A stretch of DNA of 64,000 bases from Bacteriovoracaceae bacterium (GTDB lineage: Bacteria; Bdellovibrionota; Bacteriovoracia; Bacteriovoracales; Bacteriovoracaceae): assembly GCA_025210745.1 (NCBI GenBank), contig JAOARC010000037.1:248001-312000 (forward strand). Direction: 5' to 3'. Positions 16,523 to 23,720 of the stretch are shown here, one piece after another. Below the pieces are notes generated by a model. It ran no database searches. It saw only the letters and a list, made by a program, of their open reading frames with translations, and had not been told where the DNA came from. The position numbers were made by a program, and so were the translations under genes. Numbering within the stretch: the first letter of the stretch is position 1; every line of letters begins with the position of its first letter.

Positions 16523-17302
16523 CTATATATTTTTAATTAATAAATAAATTGGCAATCCAACTCCAACAACACCAGCAATAGTTACAGGAAGAGCTACTAC
16601 TGAGCCTCCAACTAATAAAGCAACTCCGACCAAAATAGCGATTAAGCCTATAATCGTGACAGTTAAATAGATAATAAAATAAGGAATAAAAACTAAAAAA
16701 AGATATAATAATGCTCCAATCCCCTTAATTATGTTTGCAGGTGTACGCCCTTGGGCGCTTGCTATCTTTTTACATAATTTCGAATATGATAAAGACCTTA
16801 ATTCTTTAATTTTTTTATCAATAAGATCTCGATAACTTCCTTCATTTTTAACTTCGTCATATATATTTTCTAAAAGACTCTCTAAAGATTCTTGATTCAC
16901 CTGAGCTTTTAATTCATACTGAAGCTCTTCAAAAGTCATCCCTCTTTTGATTGCCAAGCGCCTCATTAGATTTTCTTTTTTTAGAACCCTCGTAATAATT
17001 TTTTTCGCTCTTTTAAACTTCTTTTGCACTCGAGATTCAACATAAGCCAGTTGTTCATCATTGGACATTTTTAAAACAGCTTTTTTTTGATTATTAAGGG
17101 TTCTTAATAGTTTTCTTTTTAGTTTTCTAAAATCTTTTTCTGTCATTTTAGATTTACTAAATTCAAAGTCCGAGATTTTCGACTCCAAAGAAGTTTCTAT
17201 TAAGTTGGTTAGCTCTTTCACTTCATTTGATGGATAGTAAGCAAACGTTTGGTTACAAAGGATTGATATTATTAAAAGACTATAAATAAATATATTTTTC
17301 AT
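16523..17302 (-). CDS. Signal-peptide protein with C-terminal membrane hairpin
   Basis: A 259-aa protein: signal peptide (cut near TFA), a long basic helical region about 22-180 with probable coiled coil, then two hydrophobic segments about 192-257 rich in Gly, Val and Ile (LVGVALLVGGSVVALPVTIA). It could insert into a membrane through its C-terminus. It follows the last gene of the nine-gene secreted array by 11 bp and precedes the rod-like domain gene by 10 bp, so all may be one transcript. Family not recognised. Confidence 0.65.
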   Translation of the reverse strand: MKNIFIYSLLIISILCNQTFAYYPSNEVKELTNLIETSLESKISDFEFSKSKMTEKDFRKLKRKLLRTLNNQKKAVLKMSNDEQLAYVESRVQKKFKRAKKIITRVLKKENLMRRLAIKRGMTFEELQYELKAQVNQESLESLLENIYDEVKNEGSYRDLIDKKIKELRSLSYSKLCKKIASAQGRTPANIIKGIGALLYLFLVFIPYFIIYLTVTIIGLIAILVGVALLVGGSVVALPVTIAGVVGVGLPIYLLIKNI

Positions 17303-17313
17303 ATTTCTTTGTC

Positions 17314-17784
17314 CTAGTACTTATAGCAATTAAAGTTTAATCTCGTTCTTATGTTTGGAAGATTTACTCCAATTTGAATATTTTCATATTCAACACTCTC
17401 AGAAGATAAATCAGTAGAGTTTAAATAATAACGAAAGCGGCTTAACTCTAAATATTTTTTACCTCTTTTTTGATTAATCTTTATTTGGACAACCCTCTTT
17501 CCACTTAAATCATCTTGAGTTAGTCTTGCCGAAAACAAAATTTCTCGCTTTAAAAATATTGAAGTATAAATTGAAAATGATTTTGTTACATACTCATTAC
17601 CTAAAGATTCAAACTCTATGCCTGTTGCGCCACTTTTGTTATATGATTCAACTTCAACACGAGGATACAAGCCAAGACTTTCTTTTAAACTATTATCTGA
17701 CTGAGTAATTCCACAGTACATTCTCTCACCAGCAAAGGTTGTAAGAGCTCCTAATCCCAATAGTACAACTAGTAATTTTTTCAT
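17314..17784 (-). CDS. Secreted array protein 9
   Basis: A 156-aa protein with the array signal peptide MKKLLVVLLGLGALTTFA. The mature part is beta-prone and starts with GERMYCG; two cysteines remain (near 24 and at the C-terminal NCYKY), a likely disulfide. Last gene of the array in the transcription direction and the only one with no hairpin after its stop, because the next gene starts 11 bp later. The mature part resembles no other array member that I can see. Function unknown. Confidence 0.65.
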   Translation of the reverse strand: MKKLLVVLLGLGALTTFAGERMYCGITQSDNSLKESLGLYPRVEVESYNKSGATGIEFESLGNEYVTKSFSIYTSIFLKREILFSARLTQDDLSGKRVVQIKINQKRGKKYLELSRFRYYLNSTDLSSESVEYENIQIGVNLPNIRTRLNFNCYKY

Positions 17785-18032
17785 AATTTAGTCTCCTTAT
17801 AGGCTTTTATTTAGCCAATGTTATTTATATCACCATTATTTTTTTGTCTTTTATTTAATTAGTTGTTTTTTTACACCCATTTAAATTCTTTATAGCTTTC
17901 TTAATAGATCTTTCACCTAATTTGGGTAGAACTGTCCCCCTAAATACAAGCATATTAATTTTTTCGTCTCCATATGATTCTTCACTTAATTTAAAAGTTC
18001 AGTGTCTTTATGAACTCTGACTTTTTATTCCC
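17785..18032 (-). repeat. Array spacer between genes 8 and 9
   Basis: Carries a diverged version of the array spacer: a hairpin AGTTCA/TGAACT (17996-18001 with 18011-18016) just after the gene 8 stop, and an AAAAGACAAAAAA box about 60 bp before gene 9. Longer and less conserved than the other spacers. Confidence 0.45.
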
Positions 18033-18503
18033 CTAGAGTTTTAGCAAGTCCATAATTCTATCTAATCTCTTTTCACTAACTTTAAGCATATTATCTGTAA
18101 ATATGGCTTTATTAATTTTTCTAATATCTTTATTTAAAATGTTTTTATGAGTAATTTCTAAAGTGGCTGTAATTGGCAAAGATATTAAGTCAAACGGGAA
18201 AAAGAAAATAATCTCACCTCCACCACTAGCTCCACCATCGTAATAAGAACGGCTAGCCATAAAGATTGGAGCAAACTGTTCATTTGACTTCTTACGAACT
18301 TTTTTAACAAATTCATTCGCATTACCTAGTTCTAATGTAATTATATTTCCACCAGCATAAGTCGCATCAATCGTTAAGAACTGTTTACTAGCCTGCTCAT
18401 TGATACTGAATAAAATTTTGCGACCTGTTTTCTTAGCTATAATCGTTCCAGCAAAACTTGAAATACTTCCCAAAACTAATAATCCAACTAGCAATTTCTT
18501 CAT
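18033..18503 (-). CDS. Secreted array protein 8
   Basis: A 156-aa protein with signal peptide MKKLLVGLLVLGSISSFA. The mature part lacks cysteine, has a Gly-rich turn (DGGASGGGE near 99-107) followed by a hydrophobic strand or helix FFFPFDLISLPITATLEI that could touch a membrane, and a charged C-terminal helix. Stop TAG lies in the CTAG context common to the array. The leader carries a perfect palindrome (18547-18563). Family not recognised. Confidence 0.65.
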   Translation of the reverse strand: MKKLLVGLLVLGSISSFAGTIIAKKTGRKILFSINEQASKQFLTIDATYAGGNIITLELGNANEFVKKVRKKSNEQFAPIFMASRSYYDGGASGGGEIIFFFPFDLISLPITATLEITHKNILNKDIRKINKAIFTDNMLKVSEKRLDRIMDLLKL

Positions 18504-18669
18504 TTTCTAACCTCCGATTTAATCGGTCATAAACCTAATATTTTCTGCAAGCACAGTGCTTGCTATTTCTTTATTTTTATAATTTTGCTCAAAATCCATA
18601 AGGCTTAATGAACATTTTCCGTTTTGTTCATTGAGTCCTAGTTTAGATGACTAGGACTTGATTATTTAA
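18504..18669 (-). repeat. Array spacer between genes 7 and 8, type 2
   Basis: Two hairpins follow the gene 7 stop: AGTCCTAG/CTAGGACT (18634-18641 with 18651-18658) and AATGAACA/TGTTCATT (18607-18614 with 18625-18632). Nearer gene 8 lies the palindrome GCAAGCAC-a-GTGCTTGC (18547-18563), a possible operator. Nearly identical to the gene 6-7 spacer and close to the gene 1-2 spacer. Confidence 0.7.
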
Positions 18670-19176
18670 CTAGTGAACTATAATCGTTTTTCCATCCTTA
18701 CCATTGTAATACGCTTCTTCAACTCCAAAGGCTCTAGCAACTTTCTTTCTACACTCCTTTAAAGAAATATTTAGCCTATAATCATTACCTGAGTAACTTG
18801 TCCTACGCATCCGCCATTCACATACCGAAGTCTTAAGTGATTTTTTTGCATCTCTCACCTGTGATTTGAGTACTCTTTTCGAATAGTTCTTCATTTGTTC
18901 AATCGTAAGCCCATCTGTTCTAATAGTCTGGTATTGTGGATAATTAAGATCAGCATTAAGTAAAAAAGCCTTACCTTCACATTTTTTTATAACTGCTTTT
19001 AAGTTACGATTGATGGATTCAAGCTCTGTCCTAATCTCGTCGATATCACTCGATTTTTTAATTAAAAGAATTGAGTTCTCAGAGTCAATTAAACTATTAT
19101 TCGAAGCTGAAAGATCACAGTCGGCATAGCTTGAAATACTTCCTAATGCTAATAATCCTATCAATAGTTTTTTCAT
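18670..19176 (-). CDS. Secreted array protein 7
   Basis: A 168-aa protein with signal peptide MKKLLIGLLALGSISSYA. The mature part is helical and basic with five cysteines (two of them in the first 50 residues, others near 123 and 149), suggesting disulfide bonds in an oxidising compartment. Ends in TAG in the CTAG context. No family recognised; it does not align by eye with the other members beyond the signal peptide. Confidence 0.65.
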   Translation of the reverse strand: MKKLLIGLLALGSISSYADCDLSASNNSLIDSENSILLIKKSSDIDEIRTELESINRNLKAVIKKCEGKAFLLNADLNYPQYQTIRTDGLTIEQMKNYSKRVLKSQVRDAKKSLKTSVCEWRMRRTSYSGNDYRLNISLKECRKKVARAFGVEEAYYNGKDGKTIIVH

Positions 19177-19375
19177 AATTTACTCCTTAGTCTTCACTCA
19201 TAAATTTAATATTTTCGCAAGCACTGAGCTCACTATTTTTTTATCTTTGTAATTTTGCTCGAAATCCATAAGGCGTAATGAACATTTTCCGTTTTGTTCA
19301 TTAAGTCCTAGCTTTGATAACTAGGACTTGATTATTTAACTATTGCTGCAATAAGGTAAATAACTATCCTTACAG
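19177..19375 (-). repeat. Array spacer between genes 6 and 7, type 2
   Basis: Hairpins AAGTCCTAG/CTAGGACTT (19303-19311 with 19321-19329) and AATGAACA/TGTTCATT (19277-19284 with 19295-19302). The conserved end motif TTAACTA (19336-19342) lies 33 bp beyond the actual gene 6 stop. A degenerate palindrome ACTGAGCTCACT (about 19223-19234) sits where the gene 8 leader has its perfect palindrome. Confidence 0.7.
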
Positions 19376-19819
19376 TTACTTAAATCTAAGTTTTACACCT
19401 GATACGCCAATACCAAGAGAATTAAACTGTGCACCAGTTAAGACGCATGTCCCACCACGCTTATTTACAAAAACACCAGCACTAGCTCCTACAAGTGCAC
19501 CTGCACTAACCTTAACTCCATAAAAAGGTACTTTTTTTAAGTTTTTTGCTCTAGCAGTAGGACAAGTTAATAGAAATCCTTCTATCATCGCCCATCTAGC
19601 TCCCAGCCCCTTACCAACAATTTCAAAAGAAATTAATGGATCAGTATGAAGAATTCCATCGAACTTAGAAATTCTGCATTCACCTTTTACTAACTCTGTA
19701 ATACCAGTCTGTCTGTTATATCCATAGCTACCGTTATCACCAATAACCTCACATCTAAGTAATGCTGCATAAGAGCTAAAACTACCTAGTAATAATAATA
19801 CAACAAGTAATTTATTCAT
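19376..19819 (-). CDS. Secreted array protein 6
   Basis: A 147-aa protein with signal peptide MNKLLVVLLLLGSFSSYA. The mature part is beta-rich with a Gly/Ala segment (GVKVSAGALVGASAGVFV near 101-118) and four cysteines. The pattern is loosely like small beta-barrel proteins of the DUF992 kind, a weak guess. The frame ends at a TAA earlier than the conserved array end; in the shifted frame about 14 more codons containing two cysteines run up to the conserved end, so the C-terminus may have suffered a frameshift. Confidence 0.6.
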   Translation of the reverse strand: MNKLLVVLLLLGSFSSYAALLRCEVIGDNGSYGYNRQTGITELVKGECRISKFDGILHTDPLISFEIVGKGLGARWAMIEGFLLTCPTARAKNLKKVPFYGVKVSAGALVGASAGVFVNKRGGTCVLTGAQFNSLGIGVSGVKLRFK

Positions 19820-20011
19820 TTATAATCTCCTTTATACATTTTTATACGTTGTTCATATATTTAATATTATTTTCATAACCATTATTTTTCAGTTCTTTGT
19901 CTTTTATTTTTCTTCAATAAAGTCTGATTTTTAAACCTAGATTTATTTAATATTTTCTTACTTGTTTTAAAAGCCTGATCCTTTTTGAAATCAGGCTTTT
20001 TATTTTTCTAG
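19820..20011 (-). repeat. Array spacer between genes 5 and 6
   Basis: Hairpin of 11 bp, AAAAGCCTGAT/ATCAGGCTTTT (19969-19979 with 19990-20000), right after the gene 5 stop and followed on the minus strand by four T, the most terminator-like of the set. A 24-bp stretch (19842-19865) is repeated exactly at 21451-21474 in the gene 2-3 spacer. The AAAGACAAAGAA box is present near 19890. Confidence 0.7.
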
Positions 20012-20296
20012 TTATTTTAGAACAATAACCTTCGCATTAAATCTGGCAACAACTCCATCTTGCAGTTCATGGTAATACTCTTTGTCACATGACTCGTTGG
20101 ATTTAATGATAACTCTATTGGAAGCATCAAGTTTAGCTTTCAGCTCATCTAGCTTAGAATTGCAATCCTTTTCAGCATTTGAACCTGTCGCAGTTACAGT
20201 TAGAAAAACTTTATTATTATCATGAGTGATAATTTTAGCTTGAGAAAATACAGAAAAACTCCCTAATACTAATAATCCAACTAATAGTTTTTTCAC
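20012..20296 (-). CDS. Secreted array protein 5
   Basis: A 94-aa protein. I start at GTG (20296) because it yields the array signal peptide (M)KKLLVGLLVLGSFSVFS and has AAAGGATAGGA upstream; the open frame itself runs 9 codons further. The small mature domain has two cysteines and the order V-T-x-T-G-S..E..C....L..S..VI....SC, which matches array protein 2, so these two are paralogs. Function unknown. Confidence 0.65.
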   Translation of the reverse strand: MKKLLVGLLVLGSFSVFSQAKIITHDNNKVFLTVTATGSNAEKDCNSKLDELKAKLDASNRVIIKSNESCDKEYYHELQDGVVARFNAKVIVLK

Positions 20297-20490
20297 AATC
20301 CTATCCTTTTGAGACTCGCTCACTTTAGTAATATTATTCTTTTACCCCATGGGCATTTTTTCTTTGTCTTTATACCTTTCACTCAAAAAACTAGGTTTGG
20401 TGAGTGAATTTTATTCTTCTTTTTCAAGTCTGAGCTTTTTTGAACTCAGACTTTTTATTTAACTAGAGTTTTTTGAATATCTAAACTTAA
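20297..20490 (-). repeat. Array spacer between genes 4 and 5, type 1
   Basis: Contains a 131-bp block (20336-20466) that matches 21478-21608 with only four substitutions by my count. Hairpins: AAGTCTGAG/CTCAGACTT (20426-20434 with 20445-20453) and TTCACTCA/TGAGTGAA (20378-20385 with 20401-20408). The TATAAAGACAAAGAA box is near 20360-20374. Confidence 0.85.
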
Positions 20491-20964
20491 TTAAAGCTCT
20501 TCACAGTTCGGAATTTGATTCAGCAGTTTCTCAACTCTAGATTTGTTAGATGAAAGTCTACTTATCTTCTTTCTATATGAATAAAGAGCTTCACTATTGT
20601 CTGCTATAATTAAATGCTCAGATCTTTTTCTTTTAAGAACATGAGATACTGTATCTGTTATCGCACTAGAGGCATTAGATATCGCAATTCCCATATTTTC
20701 AACAGCAAGTCCTAATGACTTTTTACTAGCCTGAGTATAACCTTGTTGTTGTCTCTGAGATTTTCCTTCTTTTTGAAATCCAATGGACAAGCTCAATCCT
20801 TTCTCAGCAAAATCAATTGTATATCCCTTGCTTTTAATAGCATCAATTACAACTTCTCTTTCAACTTCATTTTCAAAGTTAAGCCATAAATTATTGATGT
20901 TACACGAATTTGCATATGAGCTAATACTTCCAATTGCTAACAATCCTACTAATAATTTTTTCAT
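20491..20964 (-). CDS. Secreted array protein 4
   Basis: A 157-aa protein with signal peptide MKKLLVGLLAIGSISSYA. The mature part starts NSCNINN and ends IPNCEEL, with the pattern DAIKSKGY near 42-49. Array protein 1 shares the cysteine near the start, a K-x-KGY-like motif and the I-x-NC ending, so they look like distant paralogs. The stop lies 25 bp before the conserved CTAG end and in another frame, so the C-terminus has been shortened or shifted. Function unknown. Confidence 0.65.
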   Translation of the reverse strand: MKKLLVGLLAIGSISSYANSCNINNLWLNFENEVEREVVIDAIKSKGYTIDFAEKGLSLSIGFQKEGKSQRQQQGYTQASKKSLGLAVENMGIAISNASSAITDTVSHVLKRKRSEHLIIADNSEALYSYRKKISRLSSNKSRVEKLLNQIPNCEEL

Positions 20965-21134
20965 TTTTTACTCCCGAGTTTTCACTCATAAATCTAATGG
21001 TTATTTAAAACCGTTTATATCTAAATTCTTTGTCTTTTTACTCTTTGCCCGCAAAACCTAGTTTTTTTAAGCAATATTTCTTTTTTGTTATTTAAGTCTG
21101 AGCTTTGTTGCCCAGACTTAATTTATTTTTCTAT
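20965..21134 (-). repeat. Array spacer between genes 3 and 4
   Basis: Hairpin TAAGTCTG/CAGACTTA (21093-21100 with 21113-21120) after the gene 3 stop; the second hairpin is degenerate. The AAAGACAAAGAA box lies near 21027-21039. Intermediate between the other spacer types. Confidence 0.6.
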
Positions 21135-21398
21135 TTATTTCGATTCAACAGTTACGCAGATAGCAATACTTTGATTTCTAAATCTCTCATTATTCACGAC
21201 CTGAATCGTAGGAGCACTAACACGAAAAACCTTTGGAATAGAATTAAGTTTGCTATTTAACTCACCTTCAGCCCTAATAACGGCACTTTTTAATTTCGAA
21301 TCTGAGTCGTTGCTACCATTGCCACAAATGACTTTTGTAGATCTAGCAAATGTAGTCATGGATGTAACTGCCAAAACTCCTATTAATAGTTTTTTCAT
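21135..21398 (-). CDS. Secreted array protein 3
   Basis: An 87-aa protein with signal peptide MKKLLIGVLAVTSMTTFA. The short mature part has two cysteines (VICGN and IAICVTV) and a central run of charged helix (ELNSKLNSIPKVFRVSAP). It may be distantly related to array proteins 2 and 5, which have similar size and cysteine number, but I cannot show this convincingly. Function unknown. Confidence 0.6.
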   Translation of the reverse strand: MKKLLIGVLAVTSMTTFARSTKVICGNGSNDSDSKLKSAVIRAEGELNSKLNSIPKVFRVSAPTIQVVNNERFRNQSIAICVTVESK

Positions 21399-21604
21399 TT
21401 AAAACTCCTCGAACCTCTGTTCATTTAACTAATCTTATTTTCATACATCTTTATACGTTGTTCATATATTTAATTTTATTCTTTTGCCCCATGGGCATTT
21501 TTTCTTTGTCTTTATATATTTCACTCAAAAAACTAGGTTTGGTGAGTGAATTTTATTCTTCTTTTTCAAGTCTAAGCTTTTTTGAACTCAGACTTTTTAT
21601 TTAA
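21399..21604 (-). repeat. Array spacer between genes 2 and 3, mosaic
   Basis: The part next to gene 2 (21478-21608) is a near copy of the gene 4-5 spacer; the part next to gene 3 carries the 24-bp stretch (21451-21474) found exactly in the gene 5-6 spacer. Hairpins: AAGTCTAAG/CTCAGACTT with one mismatch (21568-21576 with 21587-21595) and TTCACTCA/TGAGTGAA (21520-21527 with 21543-21550). Confidence 0.85.
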
Positions 21605-21862
21605 CTAGTACTTTAGATACTTTAAAGATGCATTATACTTTACTTCACCAAACTTAGAGTAGCATGTTTGAGATAATACAATCACTTTTTTGGATGTTTG
21701 TAGTTGCTTATTAGTAATATTAAACATCGAGCTACATTCCTCTAAAGTGTTTCCAGATATCTTTACAGTCACAATATTATCCGGATTCTGGGTAGTAATC
21801 GATGGTAAAGCAATTGCTGATAATGTCCCTAGTGTTAGTAACCCTACTAATAATTTTTTCAT
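21605..21862 (-). CDS. Secreted array protein 2
   Basis: An 85-aa protein. I start at the ATG giving MKKLLVGLLTLGTLSAIA, with GAGGAGA upstream; the frame itself extends 11 codons more. The mature domain has two cysteines and matches array protein 5 in the order V-x-x-S-G-N..E-x-C...L..S..VI..S..C. Stop TAG in the CTAG context. Function unknown. Confidence 0.65.
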   Translation of the reverse strand: MKKLLVGLLTLGTLSAIALPSITTQNPDNIVTVKISGNTLEECSSMFNITNKQLQTSKKVIVLSQTCYSKFGEVKYNASLKYLKY

Positions 21863-22027
21863 AACTTTCTCCTCGAGCCTCTGCTCATAAATCAAATATT
21901 ATTTTCATAACAGTTATTTTTTATTTCTTTGTCTTTATACTTTTACTCGAAATCCATAAGGCTTTATGAACATTTTCCATTTTGTTCATTAAGTCCCAGC
22001 TTTAATGACTGGGACATATTTGTTTAA
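21863..22027 (-). repeat. Array spacer between genes 1 and 2, type 2
   Basis: Hairpins GTCCCAG/CTGGGAC (21993-21999 with 22009-22015) and ATGAACA/TGTTCAT (21966-21972 with 21983-21989) after the gene 1 stop; TATAAAGACAAAGAA box near 21925-21939. Resembles the gene 6-7 and 7-8 spacers, with both stem arms of the first hairpin changed together. Confidence 0.7.
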
Positions 22028-22429
22028 CTAGTTACAATTAGAGATCTTCCCAAGAGCTTTTTTGAGAGATCTTCTATCTCTTCTCAGGCCGAAGGCACTT
22101 TTTTCAATAATAACTTTGCTATTATCACTATTATTTGTAAGTGTAACCGTCACTCTAGATGGATCGCCAAAACGAATACCTGTATAATAAGAAGTACAAG
22201 CATAATTAATATTAACTGTATAATTTGCCTCTCCCTCATCTAGTGGTAGGTAATAGTATCCTTTGTCTCCTAGTTTATTTTTAATAATACTAAAAGCATC
22301 ATCCATATGAATGTCTGCACAGCCACGAACTACATGATCATACTTAGATTTAAACTGATAAGAACAATCATTATTTGCTAATACTGAAATTGAGCTCAAA
22401 AGTGTAATTCCAACTAATAATTTTTTCAT
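22028..22429 (-). CDS. Secreted array protein 1
   Basis: A 133-aa protein with signal peptide MKKLLVGITLLSSISVLA. The mature part has four cysteines, including the C-terminal ISNCN, and a KNKLGDKGYYYL segment that recalls array protein 4. First gene of the array, 112 bp downstream of the TPR-winged-helix gene. Ends TAG in the CTAG context. Function unknown. Confidence 0.65.
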   Translation of the reverse strand: MKKLLVGITLLSSISVLANNDCSYQFKSKYDHVVRGCADIHMDDAFSIIKNKLGDKGYYYLPLDEGEANYTVNINYACTSYYTGIRFGDPSRVTVTLTNNSDNSKVIIEKSAFGLRRDRRSLKKALGKISNCN

Positions 22430-22541
22430 AATCTTCTCCCGTTTATTTTTTAACTAACAAGAGTATAAAAGATGAACCCACTCATTGGTGGAAAAAATAG
22501 GATGGTCTAAAAACACAATATTTTTAGATACTTAGACTAGA

Positions 22542-23720
22542 CTAAGAAGCTTTTTTTGAAGAACTATAAAAGCCTTTATTATAAACTAAGACATGCTTTT
22601 TACGATATTGAGAAATAAGATTTTTAATTTTTGTAAGATCTCCTTGCGTTTGAATCTTTCTTTTCCACACAAATTCAAAGATCTCTTCTTTTGAAAAAGA
22701 CTTATTATACTTTTCAAACAAGAACTCTAAGGCCTCTAAGTTTGTTTTAAAAATTAAACTTGTATCGGCGTTAAGTTTCTTAGACTTATTATCTTTAGAG
22801 TATTTTTCATATATATAAGAAAAAAGATCTTTAGAGCCATTATAAGTAAAATTTTTAGAAAAAACTCGTTCATCTATTTCAACTAATTTATTCCAAAACT
22901 TACTTTTAGCCAGATCATCATCATACACAAGAGCTTCTAGAAATTTTAATTGAAAATAAAGAAACTTAGAATTTTTAAACTTATATTCATAAGCATATAT
23001 TGGTTTTTCATCTAAAATAAAATCTATAATTGTTTTCATAAACAAATAATTAGAAGTGTTTTTAAAGCTTCTCATTTCATTCATCTTACTAAGAATCACT
23101 CGGCACTCTAAAAAGCTCTCTAAAGAACAATTATATATAAAATCACTTATCAAGAATGAAGATTTGAATGATGCGGGTAATTTTTTAAAGCGAAGATAAA
23201 CTTTTTTTCTAATTTGTTCACATATATTATAATTTTCTAACGCAATATTAAGCTCAAACTCACATTGGTATTTATAATAAATAGACATCTTATCAACAGA
23301 GTCAAACTCAACTATTTTAGAGATTAAATTTTTCATTTTTTCAATCTGATGTGAGTTCACATAGCTTATATAAAGATTATAATTTGCAATAAATAAAAAC
23401 TCACCTAAATCATACTCTTCTAGAATTACAGCTGAGTCTAAAAGATACTCTTGTGCTTTTTTAAGTTCTCCAAAATTATTATGGTATACACCTTTTAGAA
23501 GGTTTTTTTGAGCTTCGACAACTCTTGTTCCCTTTGTTGTCATAGATTTTAAAAGTTCATTAAGGCCAGCATAGTCACTTTTTCTGATGAGTATCCAACC
23601 ATCTAGAACTTTTTTTTCTAATAAAGTAAGTCTTTTATCTTTTTTATACTGTTTTGCTTTATCACTTTTTTGCGATAAATAAGATAAATACTCTAAAAAA
23701 GCTTTTTCTTTAGCCTTCAT
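22542..23720 (-). CDS. TPR-like protein with C-terminal OmpR-type winged helix
   Basis: A 392-aa cytoplasmic protein. Residues about 40-300 are helical repeats of tetratricopeptide character (for example a helix pair around 77-115). The last ~65 residues read like an OmpR/SARP-type DNA-binding winged helix: SKEEIFEFVWKRK followed by LTKIKNLISQYRKK and VYNKGFYSS as the recognition helix and wing. This suggests a transcription regulator that senses a partner through its repeats. It lies directly upstream of the nine-gene secreted array on the same strand and overlaps the preceding secreted-protein gene by 11 bp. Control of the array is inference from position. Confidence 0.6.
   Translation of the reverse strand: MKAKEKAFLEYLSYLSQKSDKAKQYKKDKRLTLLEKKVLDGWILIRKSDYAGLNELLKSMTTKGTRVVEAQKNLLKGVYHNNFGELKKAQEYLLDSAVILEEYDLGEFLFIANYNLYISYVNSHQIEKMKNLISKIVEFDSVDKMSIYYKYQCEFELNIALENYNICEQIRKKVYLRFKKLPASFKSSFLISDFIYNCSLESFLECRVILSKMNEMRSFKNTSNYLFMKTIIDFILDEKPIYAYEYKFKNSKFLYFQLKFLEALVYDDDLAKSKFWNKLVEIDERVFSKNFTYNGSKDLFSYIYEKYSKDNKSKKLNADTSLIFKTNLEALEFLFEKYNKSFSKEEIFEFVWKRKIQTQGDLTKIKNLISQYRKKHVLVYNKGFYSSSKKAS

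Noticed and set aside
18504..22027. CRISPR array
   Set aside because: The repeats are over 100 bp, are spaced by whole genes and contain leaders and hairpins; no cas genes are near.
17314..22429. Integron-like cassette array with attC sites
   Set aside because: Same-direction ORFs followed by hairpins look similar, and GTTAAAT after the stops fits one attC core, but no paired opposite core, no integrase in the window, and the shared signal peptides are not expected in integron cassettes.
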